From Arcticibacter sp045629565 (GTDB lineage: Bacteria; Bacteroidota; Bacteroidia; Sphingobacteriales; Sphingobacteriaceae), in assembly GCF_045629565.1 (NCBI RefSeq), contig NZ_JAZQRL010000063.1, forward strand, positions 1-64,000: 64,000 bases of DNA, read 5' to 3'. Both the position numbers and the translations under genes were made by a program. Below are positions 1 through 7,380 of the stretch, one piece after another (position 1 is the first letter of the stretch; each line of letters opens with the position of its first letter). The notes under the pieces were generated by a model. The model did no database searches and was not told where the DNA came from. It saw nothing but the letters and a program-made list of their open reading frames with translations.

Positions 1-151
1 CAAAAAGTCGGACTCATGTGGGGCTTTTGTCGGCTTGATAGCTGGATGAATTAGACGCTGACCAATTAAAATACCAACAAGTAACAATCTAACTGCAACC
101 GATTGCATATTGGGTTTTTTTATTAATTTGCAACAGTTCGCTAACCAGTTT

Positions 152-1177
152 ATGAGCCAGGAGAAAATAGTTACCATTTATGATATTGCTGAAAAACTTA
201 GTTTATCTCCTTCGACTATCAGCAGGGGGCTTCAGAACCATGCCGCCGTAAATGCAGTGACGAAGAAGAAAATCTTTGATACTGCGAACGAAATGGGCTA
301 TCGGTTTAATACGTTTGCAAGAAATCTCCGCAGTAGAAAAACAAATACTATTGGTGTCATCGTCCCGCGTTTGAATAGTTATTTCATCTCAGCGATGCTC
401 GCAGGCATTGAAAAGGAAGTGAACGGAGCCGGTTATAATATGTTGATCAGCCAATCGCTTGAATCGCAGGAAAAGGAGGCAGAATACGCGGAAACGATGA
501 TGCACAACCGTGTCGATGGTCTTATCGTTGCCTTGGCGGCAAACACCACCAGTCTTGCCCATTTTCAGCCTTTCTTCAAACACAACATACCTTTGCTGTT
601 TGCAGATCGGGGCGTTGCCGGAAACGAGTATACCAAAGTGGTTATCGATAATTTCAAAGCAGGTTATGAAGCAGCTGTTCATTTGGCAGAGCAAGGATGC
701 AGCCGCATTGCACATATTACCGGCAATACGACCCGGGACGTTTATTCAGAAAGAAGAGACGGTTATAAACAGGCACTGAAAGATAAGAAAATTGCTTTCG
801 ATGAATCACTTGTCTTTGAAACTGACCTGACGGAAATTTCCGCCATGAAAGTGATGAACCGGATCTTGAAAATGGATGTGTTACCCGACGGGCTTTTCGT
901 TTCGAATGATTTCTGCGCGGCGATATGTCTGAAGACTTTAAAGCAGGCAGGATTGAAAATTCCCGAAGATATGGCCATTGTCGGTTTTAATAATGACGCT
1001 ACTTCACGCATTACTGAACCCGCCTTGTCTACGGTAAATTATCCCGGCCAGGAAATGGGAGAGGTGGTGGCCAGAAGGCTTATTAGCCAGCTCAATGCTG
1101 CTAATCCATCACCGGAAACTCTTGTACTTAAATCAGAATTAATAGTAAGAAGCTCTTCCCTTAGAGGAGTGGTATAA
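152..1177 (+). CDS. LacI-family transcriptional regulator
   Basis: A 341-residue LacI/GalR repressor. The N-terminal helix-turn-helix is clear (VTIYDIAEKLSLSPSTISRG, residues about 7-26), with the family hinge segment around RNLRSRKTNTIGVIVP and a periplasmic-binding-protein-like effector domain to the end. I chose the ATG at 152 because it gives the usual short lead-in to the HTH; an in-frame TTG at 110 would add 14 residues that do not resemble the family. It lies 16 bases upstream of a GH67 alpha-glucuronidase on the same strand, so it probably controls xylan/glucuronate-oligosaccharide genes, but the effector is inferred from context. The first 109 bases of the window show no gene. Confidence 0.93.
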   Translation: MSQEKIVTIYDIAEKLSLSPSTISRGLQNHAAVNAVTKKKIFDTANEMGYRFNTFARNLRSRKTNTIGVIVPRLNSYFISAMLAGIEKEVNGAGYNMLISQSLESQEKEAEYAETMMHNRVDGLIVALAANTTSLAHFQPFFKHNIPLLFADRGVAGNEYTKVVIDNFKAGYEAAVHLAEQGCSRIAHITGNTTRDVYSERRDGYKQALKDKKIAFDESLVFETDLTEISAMKVMNRILKMDVLPDGLFVSNDFCAAICLKTLKQAGLKIPEDMAIVGFNNDATSRITEPALSTVNYPGQEMGEVVARRLISQLNAANPSPETLVLKSELIVRSSSLRGVV

Positions 1178-1193
1178 ACCAATTGTAACCTTT

Positions 1194-3347
1194 ATGAAGA
1201 AATTAGTATTCGCATTGATCATTTTTTTAATGAGTGTCGGCCACAGCTTTGCAGAAAGCGGGTATCGCTTGTGGATGCGGTATGATCAGATTAATGATGA
1301 AGCCTTAAGAACGCAGTATCTTAAGAGCTTGAATGGTATACGTATTGATACGGTATCACCAACATTGAAAGCAGCGTCTGATGAACTGGGGAAGGGTTTG
1401 TCCGGTTTGCTGGGAAGAACGCTGGGCTTATCCTCAACGGCCAGCATCGAAGCAGGCTCGGTTGTTGCCGGAACGCCTGCCTCTTCCGCCCTGATCAGGG
1501 GGTTGAAGCTACAGGCGCTGGCCGGATTAGGGGACGAGGGTTATTTGCTGTCATCCACGGTGCATAACGGCAAGGAAATTACCGTTATCGCCGCCAATAC
1601 GGACATAGGCGTTTTATACGGCTCCTTTCATTTGCTCAGGCTGGTTCAGACGCAGCAACCTGTCGTCAAGCTGAATATCGTTGAAAAGCCTTTGCTTAAG
1701 CATCGTGTGCTTAATCATTGGGATAACCTCGATCGTACCGTCGAACGTGGTTATGCAGGTTTTTCTCTTTGGAACTGGCACCTTCTGCCGGGATACCTTC
1801 AGCAACGCTATATTGATTATGCGCGTGCGAACGCCTCTGTCGGTGTTAATGGTACCGTATTAACTAACGTTAACGCCAATTCTCTGATCTTGACGGAAGA
1901 GTTCCTGCCAAAAGTAGCGGCAATCGCTAACGTCCTGAGGCCTTACGGAATAAGGGTGTATCTTACTGCCCGGTTCAGTTCTCCCATCGAAATTGGCAAG
2001 TTAAAGACAGCCGATCCGCTTGATGAGGGCGTAAAAAGGTGGTGGAAAGATAAAGCGGATGAGATATACAGACATATTCCAGACTTTGGCGGCTTTTTAG
2101 TGAAGGCCAATTCAGAGGGGCAGCCGGGCCCACAGAACTACGGTCGTTCTCATGCTGAAGGGGCAAATCTGTTAGCAGACGCACTGGCGCCTCATAATGG
2201 TATCGTCATGTGGCGTGCTTTTGTGTACAGTCATGAGGTTGCAGAAGACCGCTTTAAGCAGGCATACAATGAGTTTAAGCCTTTAGACGGCCAGTTCAGA
2301 AAAAATGTTTTGGTACAGGTTAAGAACGGACCTATCGATTTCCAACCCAGAGAGCCTTTCTCTCCGCTTTTCGGAGCTATGCCCAAAACTCCGCTGATGA
2401 TGGAGTTTCAGATCACACAGGAGTATCTGGGTCAAGCCACACACTTGGTGTACCAGGCTCCTTTGTATAAAGAGGTGCTCGATGCGGATACTTATGTGAA
2501 AGGCAAAGGGTCAACCGTTGCCCGGATTATAGACGGAAGTGTGGACAAACACGCTTTATCGGGTATCGCCGGTGTGGCCAATATAGGGGATGACCTGAAT
2601 TGGACGGGACATTTGTTCGGACAGTCAAACTGGTATGCTTTCGGACGGCTGGCCTGGAATCACCAGCTTAGCTCGGAAAGTATCGCTGATGAATGGACAG
2701 GAATGACCTTCTCTAACGTTTCCGAGTTTAAGGTTTCGTTGAGGGATATGATGATGAAGTCGAGAGAGAACCTGGTAAACTATATGACGCCACTTGGTTT
2801 GCACCATATTATGGGTTGGGACCATCATTACGGTCCGGCTCCGTGGATTAAAGATAAGCCACGAATGGACTGGACTTCGTTCTATTATCATAAAGCGGAT
2901 AGTCTGGCTATTGGGTTCGACCGTACAGCGAGCGGCAGCAATGCACTTTCACAATACAGCCCTCAAGTCAGGAAGTTTTATGGTGATTTGAAGACCTGCC
3001 CACCGGAATATCTTTTATGGTTTCATCGGCTGCCTTGGTCGTACCGGATGAAGACTGGCGAATCGCTTTGGGAAGCTTTATGCCAACGTTATCAATCGGG
3101 CGCCGAATCCATGGATCCTTTAATTCAGGGTTGGAATGCTTTGGCACCTTATGTGGATCAGGAACGGTTTGATCAGGTAAGAATGCTGCTTGCCATACAA
3201 AAAAAGGAAGCTTGGTGGTGGCATGACGCTTGTCTTGCTTATTTTCAATCGCGCTCTGGCCTGCCGTACCCGCAGGGAGTAACACCTCCCAAAGAATCGC
3301 TCAAATTTTATGAAAGCCAGCATTTTCACTTCGTGCCGGGTATCTGA
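1194..3347 (+). CDS. aguA: Alpha-glucuronidase, GH67
   Basis: A 717-residue glycoside hydrolase family 67 enzyme that removes 4-O-methyl-glucuronic acid from xylo-oligosaccharides. Family motifs are intact: KANSEGQPGP holds the likely acid Glu308, and GPIDFQPREP (Asp382) and ITQEYLGQ (Glu410) hold the two other conserved carboxylates. The SYRMKTGESLWEALC and GHLFGQSNWYAFGRLAW stretches are also typical. Residues 1-20 (MKKLVFALIIFLMSVGHSFA) form a signal peptide, so the enzyme is exported, probably to the periplasm. It follows the LacI regulator by 16 bases and precedes a GH43 lipoprotein, making a small glucuronoxylan-processing module. The length is normal for the family. Confidence 0.95.
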   Translation: MKKLVFALIIFLMSVGHSFAESGYRLWMRYDQINDEALRTQYLKSLNGIRIDTVSPTLKAASDELGKGLSGLLGRTLGLSSTASIEAGSVVAGTPASSALIRGLKLQALAGLGDEGYLLSSTVHNGKEITVIAANTDIGVLYGSFHLLRLVQTQQPVVKLNIVEKPLLKHRVLNHWDNLDRTVERGYAGFSLWNWHLLPGYLQQRYIDYARANASVGVNGTVLTNVNANSLILTEEFLPKVAAIANVLRPYGIRVYLTARFSSPIEIGKLKTADPLDEGVKRWWKDKADEIYRHIPDFGGFLVKANSEGQPGPQNYGRSHAEGANLLADALAPHNGIVMWRAFVYSHEVAEDRFKQAYNEFKPLDGQFRKNVLVQVKNGPIDFQPREPFSPLFGAMPKTPLMMEFQITQEYLGQATHLVYQAPLYKEVLDADTYVKGKGSTVARIIDGSVDKHALSGIAGVANIGDDLNWTGHLFGQSNWYAFGRLAWNHQLSSESIADEWTGMTFSNVSEFKVSLRDMMMKSRENLVNYMTPLGLHHIMGWDHHYGPAPWIKDKPRMDWTSFYYHKADSLAIGFDRTASGSNALSQYSPQVRKFYGDLKTCPPEYLLWFHRLPWSYRMKTGESLWEALCQRYQSGAESMDPLIQGWNALAPYVDQERFDQVRMLLAIQKKEAWWWHDACLAYFQSRSGLPYPQGVTPPKESLKFYESQHFHFVPGI

Positions 3348-3511
3348 ATATTGAGTATGTTCCACGTGGCTAGTTAGGGTGTAGTGGGGTTATGTAGAAT
3401 CAACGTCATGTGGTAATGACCGGTCACAATCGAAAAGGAACCGCCGGTCTTTGCAGCTTCTTTGAACCGAAAGAGACTTTTATTAACCAGTTATTTATAA
3501 CCGTTGAAGAT

Positions 3512-4612
3512 ATGAACAAAAAAAAGCAATTGGCTTTGACTTTGGCAGTCAGTGTGTTGCTAGCTGCCGGATGTCAGAGCAGTGGTGGTAAAGCGACTGC
3601 CCAGCAAGAAACTAGCAGAGTAGATACAGGCAAGTATCTTTCTCAACCTCTTGTTAATAACATGTACACTGCGGATCCGTCGGCTCATGTATTTAATGGC
3701 AGGATTTATATCTATCCGTCCCACGACGTAGATTTTGGAACACCGCAATCTGTAGGTGGTGATCATTTTGATATGCGTGACTATCATGTGTTCTCGATGG
3801 ATAGCATTGGTGGCAAAGTGACAGATCATGGTGTAGCCTTGTCACTGCAAGATGTTTCCTGGGCACAAAGACAGCTTTGGGCGCCCGATGCCGCATTTAA
3901 AAATGGCACTTATTATCTATACTTTCCAGCGAAAGACCCCGAAGGTATCTTCCGGATAGGAGTAGCGACTTCGAAGTCACCTTCGGGGCCTTTCAAGGCA
4001 GAGCCAAAGCCTATTGAGGGAAGCTTCAGTATAGACCCGGCGGTTTTTATAGATGAAGATGGTGTCTCCTATATGTATTTCGGCGGAATATGGGGCGGTC
4101 AGCTGCAGAAGTGGGAAGGAGGAAAGTTTAATCCAAAAGGGTCGGAAACGGATCTGCTGAAAGATGATGCCCCAGCTCTTGCTCCGAAGGTCGCAAAAAT
4201 GAGTGCTGATATGTTGAGCTTTGATGGAGCGGTGAGGGATGTGCAAATTCTGGATAAGAATGGAAAGCCTTTCCTGACAAAGGATCACGACAAGCGCTTC
4301 TTCGAGGCTGCCTGGATGCATAAATACAATGGCAAATATTACTTCAGCTATTCCACGGGCAACACTCATTTTCTTGCGTATGCAACCGGAGACAGTCCTA
4401 TGGGCCCCTTTACTTACCAGGGAGCTTTTATGAATCCTGTGCATGGTTGGACCAGTCACCATTCTATCGTTGAGGTTAAAGGCAAGTGGTATGTTTTTTA
4501 CCATGATACCCAACTATCGGATAAGACTTATCTGAGAAATATGAAGGTAACGGAGCTGAAGCATGCAAAAGATGGTTCAATCGAGCTGATCGAGCCTTTG
4601 CGAATAAAGTAG
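3512..4612 (+). CDS. GH43-family glycosidase lipoprotein
   Basis: A 366-residue lipoprotein with a five-bladed propeller glycosidase domain of family GH43. The ATG at 3512 gives a lipoprotein signal ending LLAAGC (Cys21); an earlier in-frame start would bury it. Family carboxylates are visible: ADPSAHVFNG (base Asp), SIDPAVFIDEDG (pKa-modulating Asp) and FFEAAWMHKYNGKYYFSY (acid Glu). GH43 enzymes act on beta-xylosides or alpha-arabinofuranosides; the GH67 neighbour favours xylan side-chain or xylo-oligosaccharide trimming, but exact specificity cannot be read. The 164-base gap after the GH67 gene contains no recognisable terminator, so cotranscription is possible. No SusC/SusD pair is seen within the window. 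Confidence 0.9.
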   Translation: MNKKKQLALTLAVSVLLAAGCQSSGGKATAQQETSRVDTGKYLSQPLVNNMYTADPSAHVFNGRIYIYPSHDVDFGTPQSVGGDHFDMRDYHVFSMDSIGGKVTDHGVALSLQDVSWAQRQLWAPDAAFKNGTYYLYFPAKDPEGIFRIGVATSKSPSGPFKAEPKPIEGSFSIDPAVFIDEDGVSYMYFGGIWGGQLQKWEGGKFNPKGSETDLLKDDAPALAPKVAKMSADMLSFDGAVRDVQILDKNGKPFLTKDHDKRFFEAAWMHKYNGKYYFSYSTGNTHFLAYATGDSPMGPFTYQGAFMNPVHGWTSHHSIVEVKGKWYVFYHDTQLSDKTYLRNMKVTELKHAKDGSIELIEPLRIK

Positions 4613-4724
4613 TGCCTATAGAAGGGCATTAAAGTGGGCAATCCGATCTCTAGGGTTAAAGAATTATCGCTCGGTATTAAACAAATGTCATCAAAGTGTG
4701 TATTTACAAAAAACAGTACTTGCT

Positions 4725-5153
4725 ATGAAGAGATTTTGGATATTGTTGGTGCTATTGCAATTACCGGGGCTGATTTTCGCAGGTGATGAAAATGGTATAT
4801 TGGGTAAGTGGGCGGATCATAAAGGAGAGGCGAGGGTGTTGATCTATAAAAAGGGGGAGCAGTTCTTTGGAAAGCTGTACTGGCTTAAGGATCCGTATGA
4901 TAAGGATGGCAATGTTCGGAAGGACGAGAAGAACCCGGAGCCAGAGAAACGTAACAGGGAGCTGGAAGGATTGGAAATCTTAAGAAACTTTAGCTATCAT
5001 AATGGTGTGTGGACAGGAGGTAAGATTTACGATCCACGTTCGGGCAAAACCTACGACTGCAAACTTTCTTTGTCTGGCGACGGAAAACTGTCGATAAGAG
5101 GATACCTGGGCTTTAGTTTTATTGGGAAAACGGAAACTATGGTAAGGCTTTAA
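4725..5153 (+). CDS. DUF2147 family secreted protein
   Basis: A 142-residue exported protein of the DUF2147 family. The ATG at 4725 begins a signal peptide (MKRFWILLVLLQLPGLIFA), followed by the family pattern ILGKWADHKGEARVLIYK, a GKLYWLKDPYDKDG segment and GKIYDPRSGKTYDCKLSL, ending in the typical GYLGFSFIGKTETMVR. The fold is probably a lipocalin-like beta barrel. The biochemical role is unknown. A GTG at 4698 would add nine residues ahead of the signal peptide and is less likely. It stands alone between the xylan genes and the minus-strand small RNA. Confidence 0.85.
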   Translation: MKRFWILLVLLQLPGLIFAGDENGILGKWADHKGEARVLIYKKGEQFFGKLYWLKDPYDKDGNVRKDEKNPEPEKRNRELEGLEILRNFSYHNGVWTGGKIYDPRSGKTYDCKLSLSGDGKLSIRGYLGFSFIGKTETMVRL

Positions 5154-5164
5154 AAAAATAAGGG

Positions 5165-5195
5165 CAAAAAAATAAGCTCTCGATGGGCGAGAGCT
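5165..5195 (-). terminator. Intrinsic terminator of the small RNA
   Basis: A perfect 8-bp stem, AGCTCTCG/CGAGAGCT (5195-5188 with 5182-5175) around a five-base loop, is followed on the minus strand by TTATTTTTTT. The T-tract lies only on this side, so the terminator faces minus-strand transcripts, although it also sits just after the plus-strand DUF2147 gene. Confidence 0.85.
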
Positions 5196-5314
5196 CAAAC
5201 TAACCAATTATAAACCTAAATTATTGAAAGGAGCTGTTAGAGAAGGAGTCGAACCTTCAGGAAGTTTATCCTGTTTCACCACTCTACAGTGTTTAAGCAT
5301 TTATTTCCTTTTGC
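5165..5314 (-). ncRNA. Structured small RNA with tRNA T-arm-like hairpin
   Basis: A predicted minus-strand RNA of about 150 nt, bounded by a consensus Bacteroidota promoter and a strong intrinsic terminator. Read 5' to 3', CTGTAGAG (5289-5282) can pair with CTCTAACAG (5242-5234, one bulged A), closing a compact junction. This junction contains CAGGA/TCCTG (5273-5269 with 5262-5258, six-base loop) and AAGG/CCTT (5257-5254 with 5246-5243) with the seven-base loop TTCGACT, the form of a tRNA T-loop. A D-loop-like stretch (GTGGTGAAA) precedes these. There is no anticodon arm or matching acceptor stem, so it is not a functional tRNA. A 3' single-stranded tail leads to the terminator. No open reading frame is apparent. 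The family is not identified; Bacteroidota RNA motifs such as Flavo-1 should be compared. Confidence 0.6.
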
Positions 5315-5320
5315 TTGATA

Positions 5321-5352
5321 CAAAGATAGTATCAGATATGATTTCTTGCAAA
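5321..5352 (-). promoter_or_regulatory. Bacteroidota promoter for the small RNA
   Basis: On the minus strand, TTTG (5352-5349) is followed by 20 bases and TATCTTTG (5328-5321), matching the Bacteroidota primary-sigma consensus TTTG-N19/21-TAnnTTTG at every fixed position. The expected start is near 5314, just ahead of the structured RNA. Confidence 0.75.
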
Positions 5353-5585
5353 TATTTTAATCAATCTTTTTAATTTTTATCGATTTTATAATGTAAATCG
5401 ATACCGATTACAATCTTTTTAATCTCAACCCGCCAACTAATCTCCAAATTGAGACTTTATCAACTGAGATTTCTTGCTTCGTTTAGTTATTAACGGGTCA
5501 AATCGATATATTAGTATCCAGCTGGGTCTTTTAAGCAAACCAAGCACGCGTATAACCGTTAATAAATTAATATAAACAAAATATT
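5353..5585. other. AT-rich intergenic stretch before osmC
   Basis: An AT-rich non-coding stretch between the small-RNA promoter and osmC. It should hold the osmC promoter, but I see no full TAnnTTTG match on the plus strand. CGATTTTATAATGTAAATCG (5381-5400) is a short imperfect inverted repeat of unknown meaning. Confidence 0.4.
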
Positions 5586-5999
5586 ATGATAAGAAATGCA
5601 ACAGCTGTCTGGAACGGATCAGGCAAGGATGGAAACGGTAGTCTAACCACGCAAAGTACCGTATTAGATAATACACAGTATTCTTTCAATTCACGCTTTG
5701 AGGAGGGAATAGGAACGAATCCTGAAGAGTTGATAGCTGCGGCGCATGCCGGCTGTTTTACCATGAAGCTCAGCTTTGTTTTAAACGAAAAAGGTTTCAC
5801 CGCAGAACAGCTCAGTACTCGTTGTAATATCACCTTTGAAAACGGCGCCGTTACCAAATCTCACCTGGTTGTTGAAGGATCTGTTCCTGAGATTTCTGCA
5901 GATGAGTTTCAGGCTGCCGTGAAAGATGCGGAAGAGAATTGTCCGATCAGTAAATTGCTAAATACGGAGATCTCATCTGAAGCTAAGTTGCTAAGCTAA
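5586..5999 (+). CDS. osmC: OsmC-family peroxiredoxin
   Basis: A 137-residue OsmC/Ohr protein that reduces organic hydroperoxides using two cysteines. The peroxidatic Cys is in AAAHAGCFTMKLS (about residue 57) and the resolving Cys in EENCPISKLL (about residue 120). The N-terminus NATAVWNGSGKDGNGSLTTQS and the EEGIGTNPEELIAAAHAGC block fit the OsmC rather than the Ohr branch. Monocistronic: an intrinsic terminator follows immediately. Cytoplasmic. Confidence 0.93.
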   Translation: MIRNATAVWNGSGKDGNGSLTTQSTVLDNTQYSFNSRFEEGIGTNPEELIAAAHAGCFTMKLSFVLNEKGFTAEQLSTRCNITFENGAVTKSHLVVEGSVPEISADEFQAAVKDAEENCPISKLLNTEISSEAKLLS

Positions 6000-6017
6000 A
6001 AGAATACACATAAGATA

Positions 6018-6051
6018 AGAAGAGCGGATTTCTAAAGGAGTCCGCTCTTCT
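6018..6051 (+). terminator. Intrinsic terminator after osmC
   Basis: A perfect 11-bp stem, AGAAGAGCGGA (6018-6028) with TCCGCTCTTCT (6041-6051), and a 12-base loop, 18 bases after the osmC stop. The trailing tract (TCTTCTTCGTT) is T-rich but interrupted. Confidence 0.75.
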
Positions 6052-6123
6052 TCGTTAAGCGCTTATTTCACCTGTTTATTCCGGGTGTTTACCGAGAATT
6101 CCATTGGTCTGGCCTAATGATCA

Positions 6124-6154
6124 TTTGCCCGCTGCCTGCAAGAAATTACTTTTG
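6124..6154 (+). promoter_or_regulatory. Consensus promoter of the LiaF-TM-like gene
   Basis: TTTG (6124-6127), 19 bases, then TACTTTTG (6147-6154): a complete match to the Bacteroidota -33/-7 consensus. The expected start is about 25 bases before the ATG at 6186. Confidence 0.7.
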
Positions 6155-6185
6155 ATTCGTCAATTAATAATTTAACAGAATTAAA

Positions 6186-6533
6186 ATGGAAAATCAACGA
6201 GCAGGATCGGGCATAGCCGGCATTTTACTTATAGCATTCGGGACCCTTCTTTTAGTACATACGCTGGGAGGGAGCAATATTTTTCCTGGTTGGCTTATCA
6301 GCTGGCCGATGATCCTGATCTCCATTGGGGTGATCAGTGGTGTTAAAAACCATTTTAGCAAGGCGGGTCCATACTTATGTATCGCAACCGGTATGGCATT
6401 CCTGGCAAGCAAGATTAACCCCAGCATCTTTTCGGTTGAACTAGTCGTCCCCGCAGTACTTCTCGCAATCGGTCTCTACCTTCTATTCGGTAAGCATCGG
6501 AAGTGTGATCTTGGCTCGCATTCCGAAGTTTAA
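6186..6533 (+). CDS. LiaF-type transmembrane domain protein (DUF5668-like)
   Basis: A 115-residue membrane protein with about four hydrophobic segments in two hairpins: GIAGILLIAFGTLLLVHTLG, WLISWPMILISIGVISGV, PYLCIATGMAFLASKI and LVVPAVLLAIGLYLLFG. The IFPGWLISWPMILISIGV pattern is typical of the LiaF-TM domain (DUF5668) common in Bacteroidota. In LiaF proteins this domain precedes a C-terminal regulatory domain; here only the membrane part exists. The function is unknown; envelope stress sensing is a family-level guess. It has its own consensus promoter. Confidence 0.75.
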   Translation: MENQRAGSGIAGILLIAFGTLLLVHTLGGSNIFPGWLISWPMILISIGVISGVKNHFSKAGPYLCIATGMAFLASKINPSIFSVELVVPAVLLAIGLYLLFGKHRKCDLGSHSEV

Positions 6534-6584
6534 CCGGCAGGATAAACTTACATTTCTATGGATATTTTCCTGGTTCTTTCTGGC

Positions 6585-6592
6585 TACCTTTG
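6585..6592 (+). promoter_or_regulatory. -7 element upstream of the 94-residue gene
   Basis: TACCTTTG matches the TAnnTTTG -7 consensus 19 bases ahead of the ATG at 6611. No good -33 box at the expected distance. Confidence 0.45.
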
Positions 6593-6610
6593 CCGCCATA
6601 AAAAAATGAT

Positions 6611-6895
6611 ATGAACAGACTTTTTACTATATTATTTTTGCTTGTTTCGCTGAGCCTGTCTGCGTCTGAGGAGCGTGATAAGGTCAACCCTGAGACGATT
6701 GAGACGATAGGTTCTGTGAAGGTGTCTCCAACTTTTGTTAAGCCGAAATGGGAAAATCTTAACAGAGGCTTGGCCGACAGTGTGCTTACGCGCCCTGTTG
6801 TTCAAGTGCCTTCAATGAGGAAGCAATCTAAAAGATACAGGCCGGCTTCTGCGCCAGGCCTGCAAAAAAAACTTAACTGGGTGTTCGCTTACTAG
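6611..6895 (+). CDS. Small secreted protein, unknown
   Basis: A 94-residue protein not recognised as any family. A signal peptide is plausible (MNRLFTILFLLVSLSLSASEE). The mature part is hydrophilic and basic near the end (MRKQSKRYRPASAPGLQKK), with no cysteine or metal-binding motif. A good -7 element upstream and a standard ATG support it as real. It ends 5 bases from the convergent mscL stop. Confidence 0.55.
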   Translation: MNRLFTILFLLVSLSLSASEERDKVNPETIETIGSVKVSPTFVKPKWENLNRGLADSVLTRPVVQVPSMRKQSKRYRPASAPGLQKKLNWVFAY

Positions 6896-6900
6896 CGCAC

Positions 6901-7314
6901 TCAGTCTCTCTTCTCTTTCAATATGTCACGTATCTGAGTAAGAAGTATTTCTTCTTTACTAGGCGGAGCAGGGACAGCTGGGGCAACATCCTGTTTCCTT
7001 TTCATTGAGTTTATCGCTTTCACGATGAGAAATATGCAGAATGCAACAATCAGAAATTGAATCAGGGTATTTAAGAACTGACCATACTTAATAGATACTG
7101 CTGCAATTTTATTTGCCGTATCTCCTTCTTTAAGAACCAATGCCTTGTCGGCGAAATCAATGCCACCTGTGAGGTATCCTATCGGGGGCATAATAATATC
7201 GTCAACCAATGACGTGACGATTTTTCCAAAGGCAGCTCCGATGATGACACCGACTGCGAGGTCTATTACATTACCTCTAACCGCAAATTCCTTAAACTCT
7301 TTAACGATACTCAT
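6901..7314 (-). CDS. mscL: Large-conductance mechanosensitive channel MscL
   Basis: A 137-residue inner-membrane channel that opens under osmotic downshock. The N-terminal amphipathic helix and first transmembrane segment are diagnostic (EFKEFAVRGNVIDLAVGVII, then GAAFGKIVTSLVDDIIMPPI). TM2 is FLNTLIQFLIVAFCIFLIVK, and the C-terminal helix (KEEILLTQIRDILKEKR) forms the cytoplasmic bundle. The length is normal. It lies 66 bases downstream of the helicase gene on the same strand and could be cotranscribed. Confidence 0.96.
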   Translation of the reverse strand: MSIVKEFKEFAVRGNVIDLAVGVIIGAAFGKIVTSLVDDIIMPPIGYLTGGIDFADKALVLKEGDTANKIAAVSIKYGQFLNTLIQFLIVAFCIFLIVKAINSMKRKQDVAPAVPAPPSKEEILLTQIRDILKEKRD

Positions 7315-7380
7315 GCTGTTTAATTTAATGTTCGTGAATATTTAAGTTAAATTGAACTTTTGCGTGAAAAGCACATCGGT

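Noticed and set aside
110..151. 14-residue N-terminal extension of the LacI regulator from TTG
   Set aside because: The extension lies in AT-rich leader sequence and is not part of the LacI family; ATG at 152 gives the normal start.
5231..5300. Minus-strand tRNA gene suggested by the T-loop-like TTCGACT hairpin
   Set aside because: Only about 12 bases lie between the D-stem-like and T-stem-like parts, there is no anticodon arm or complementary acceptor stem, and an alternative three-way junction explains the pairing better.
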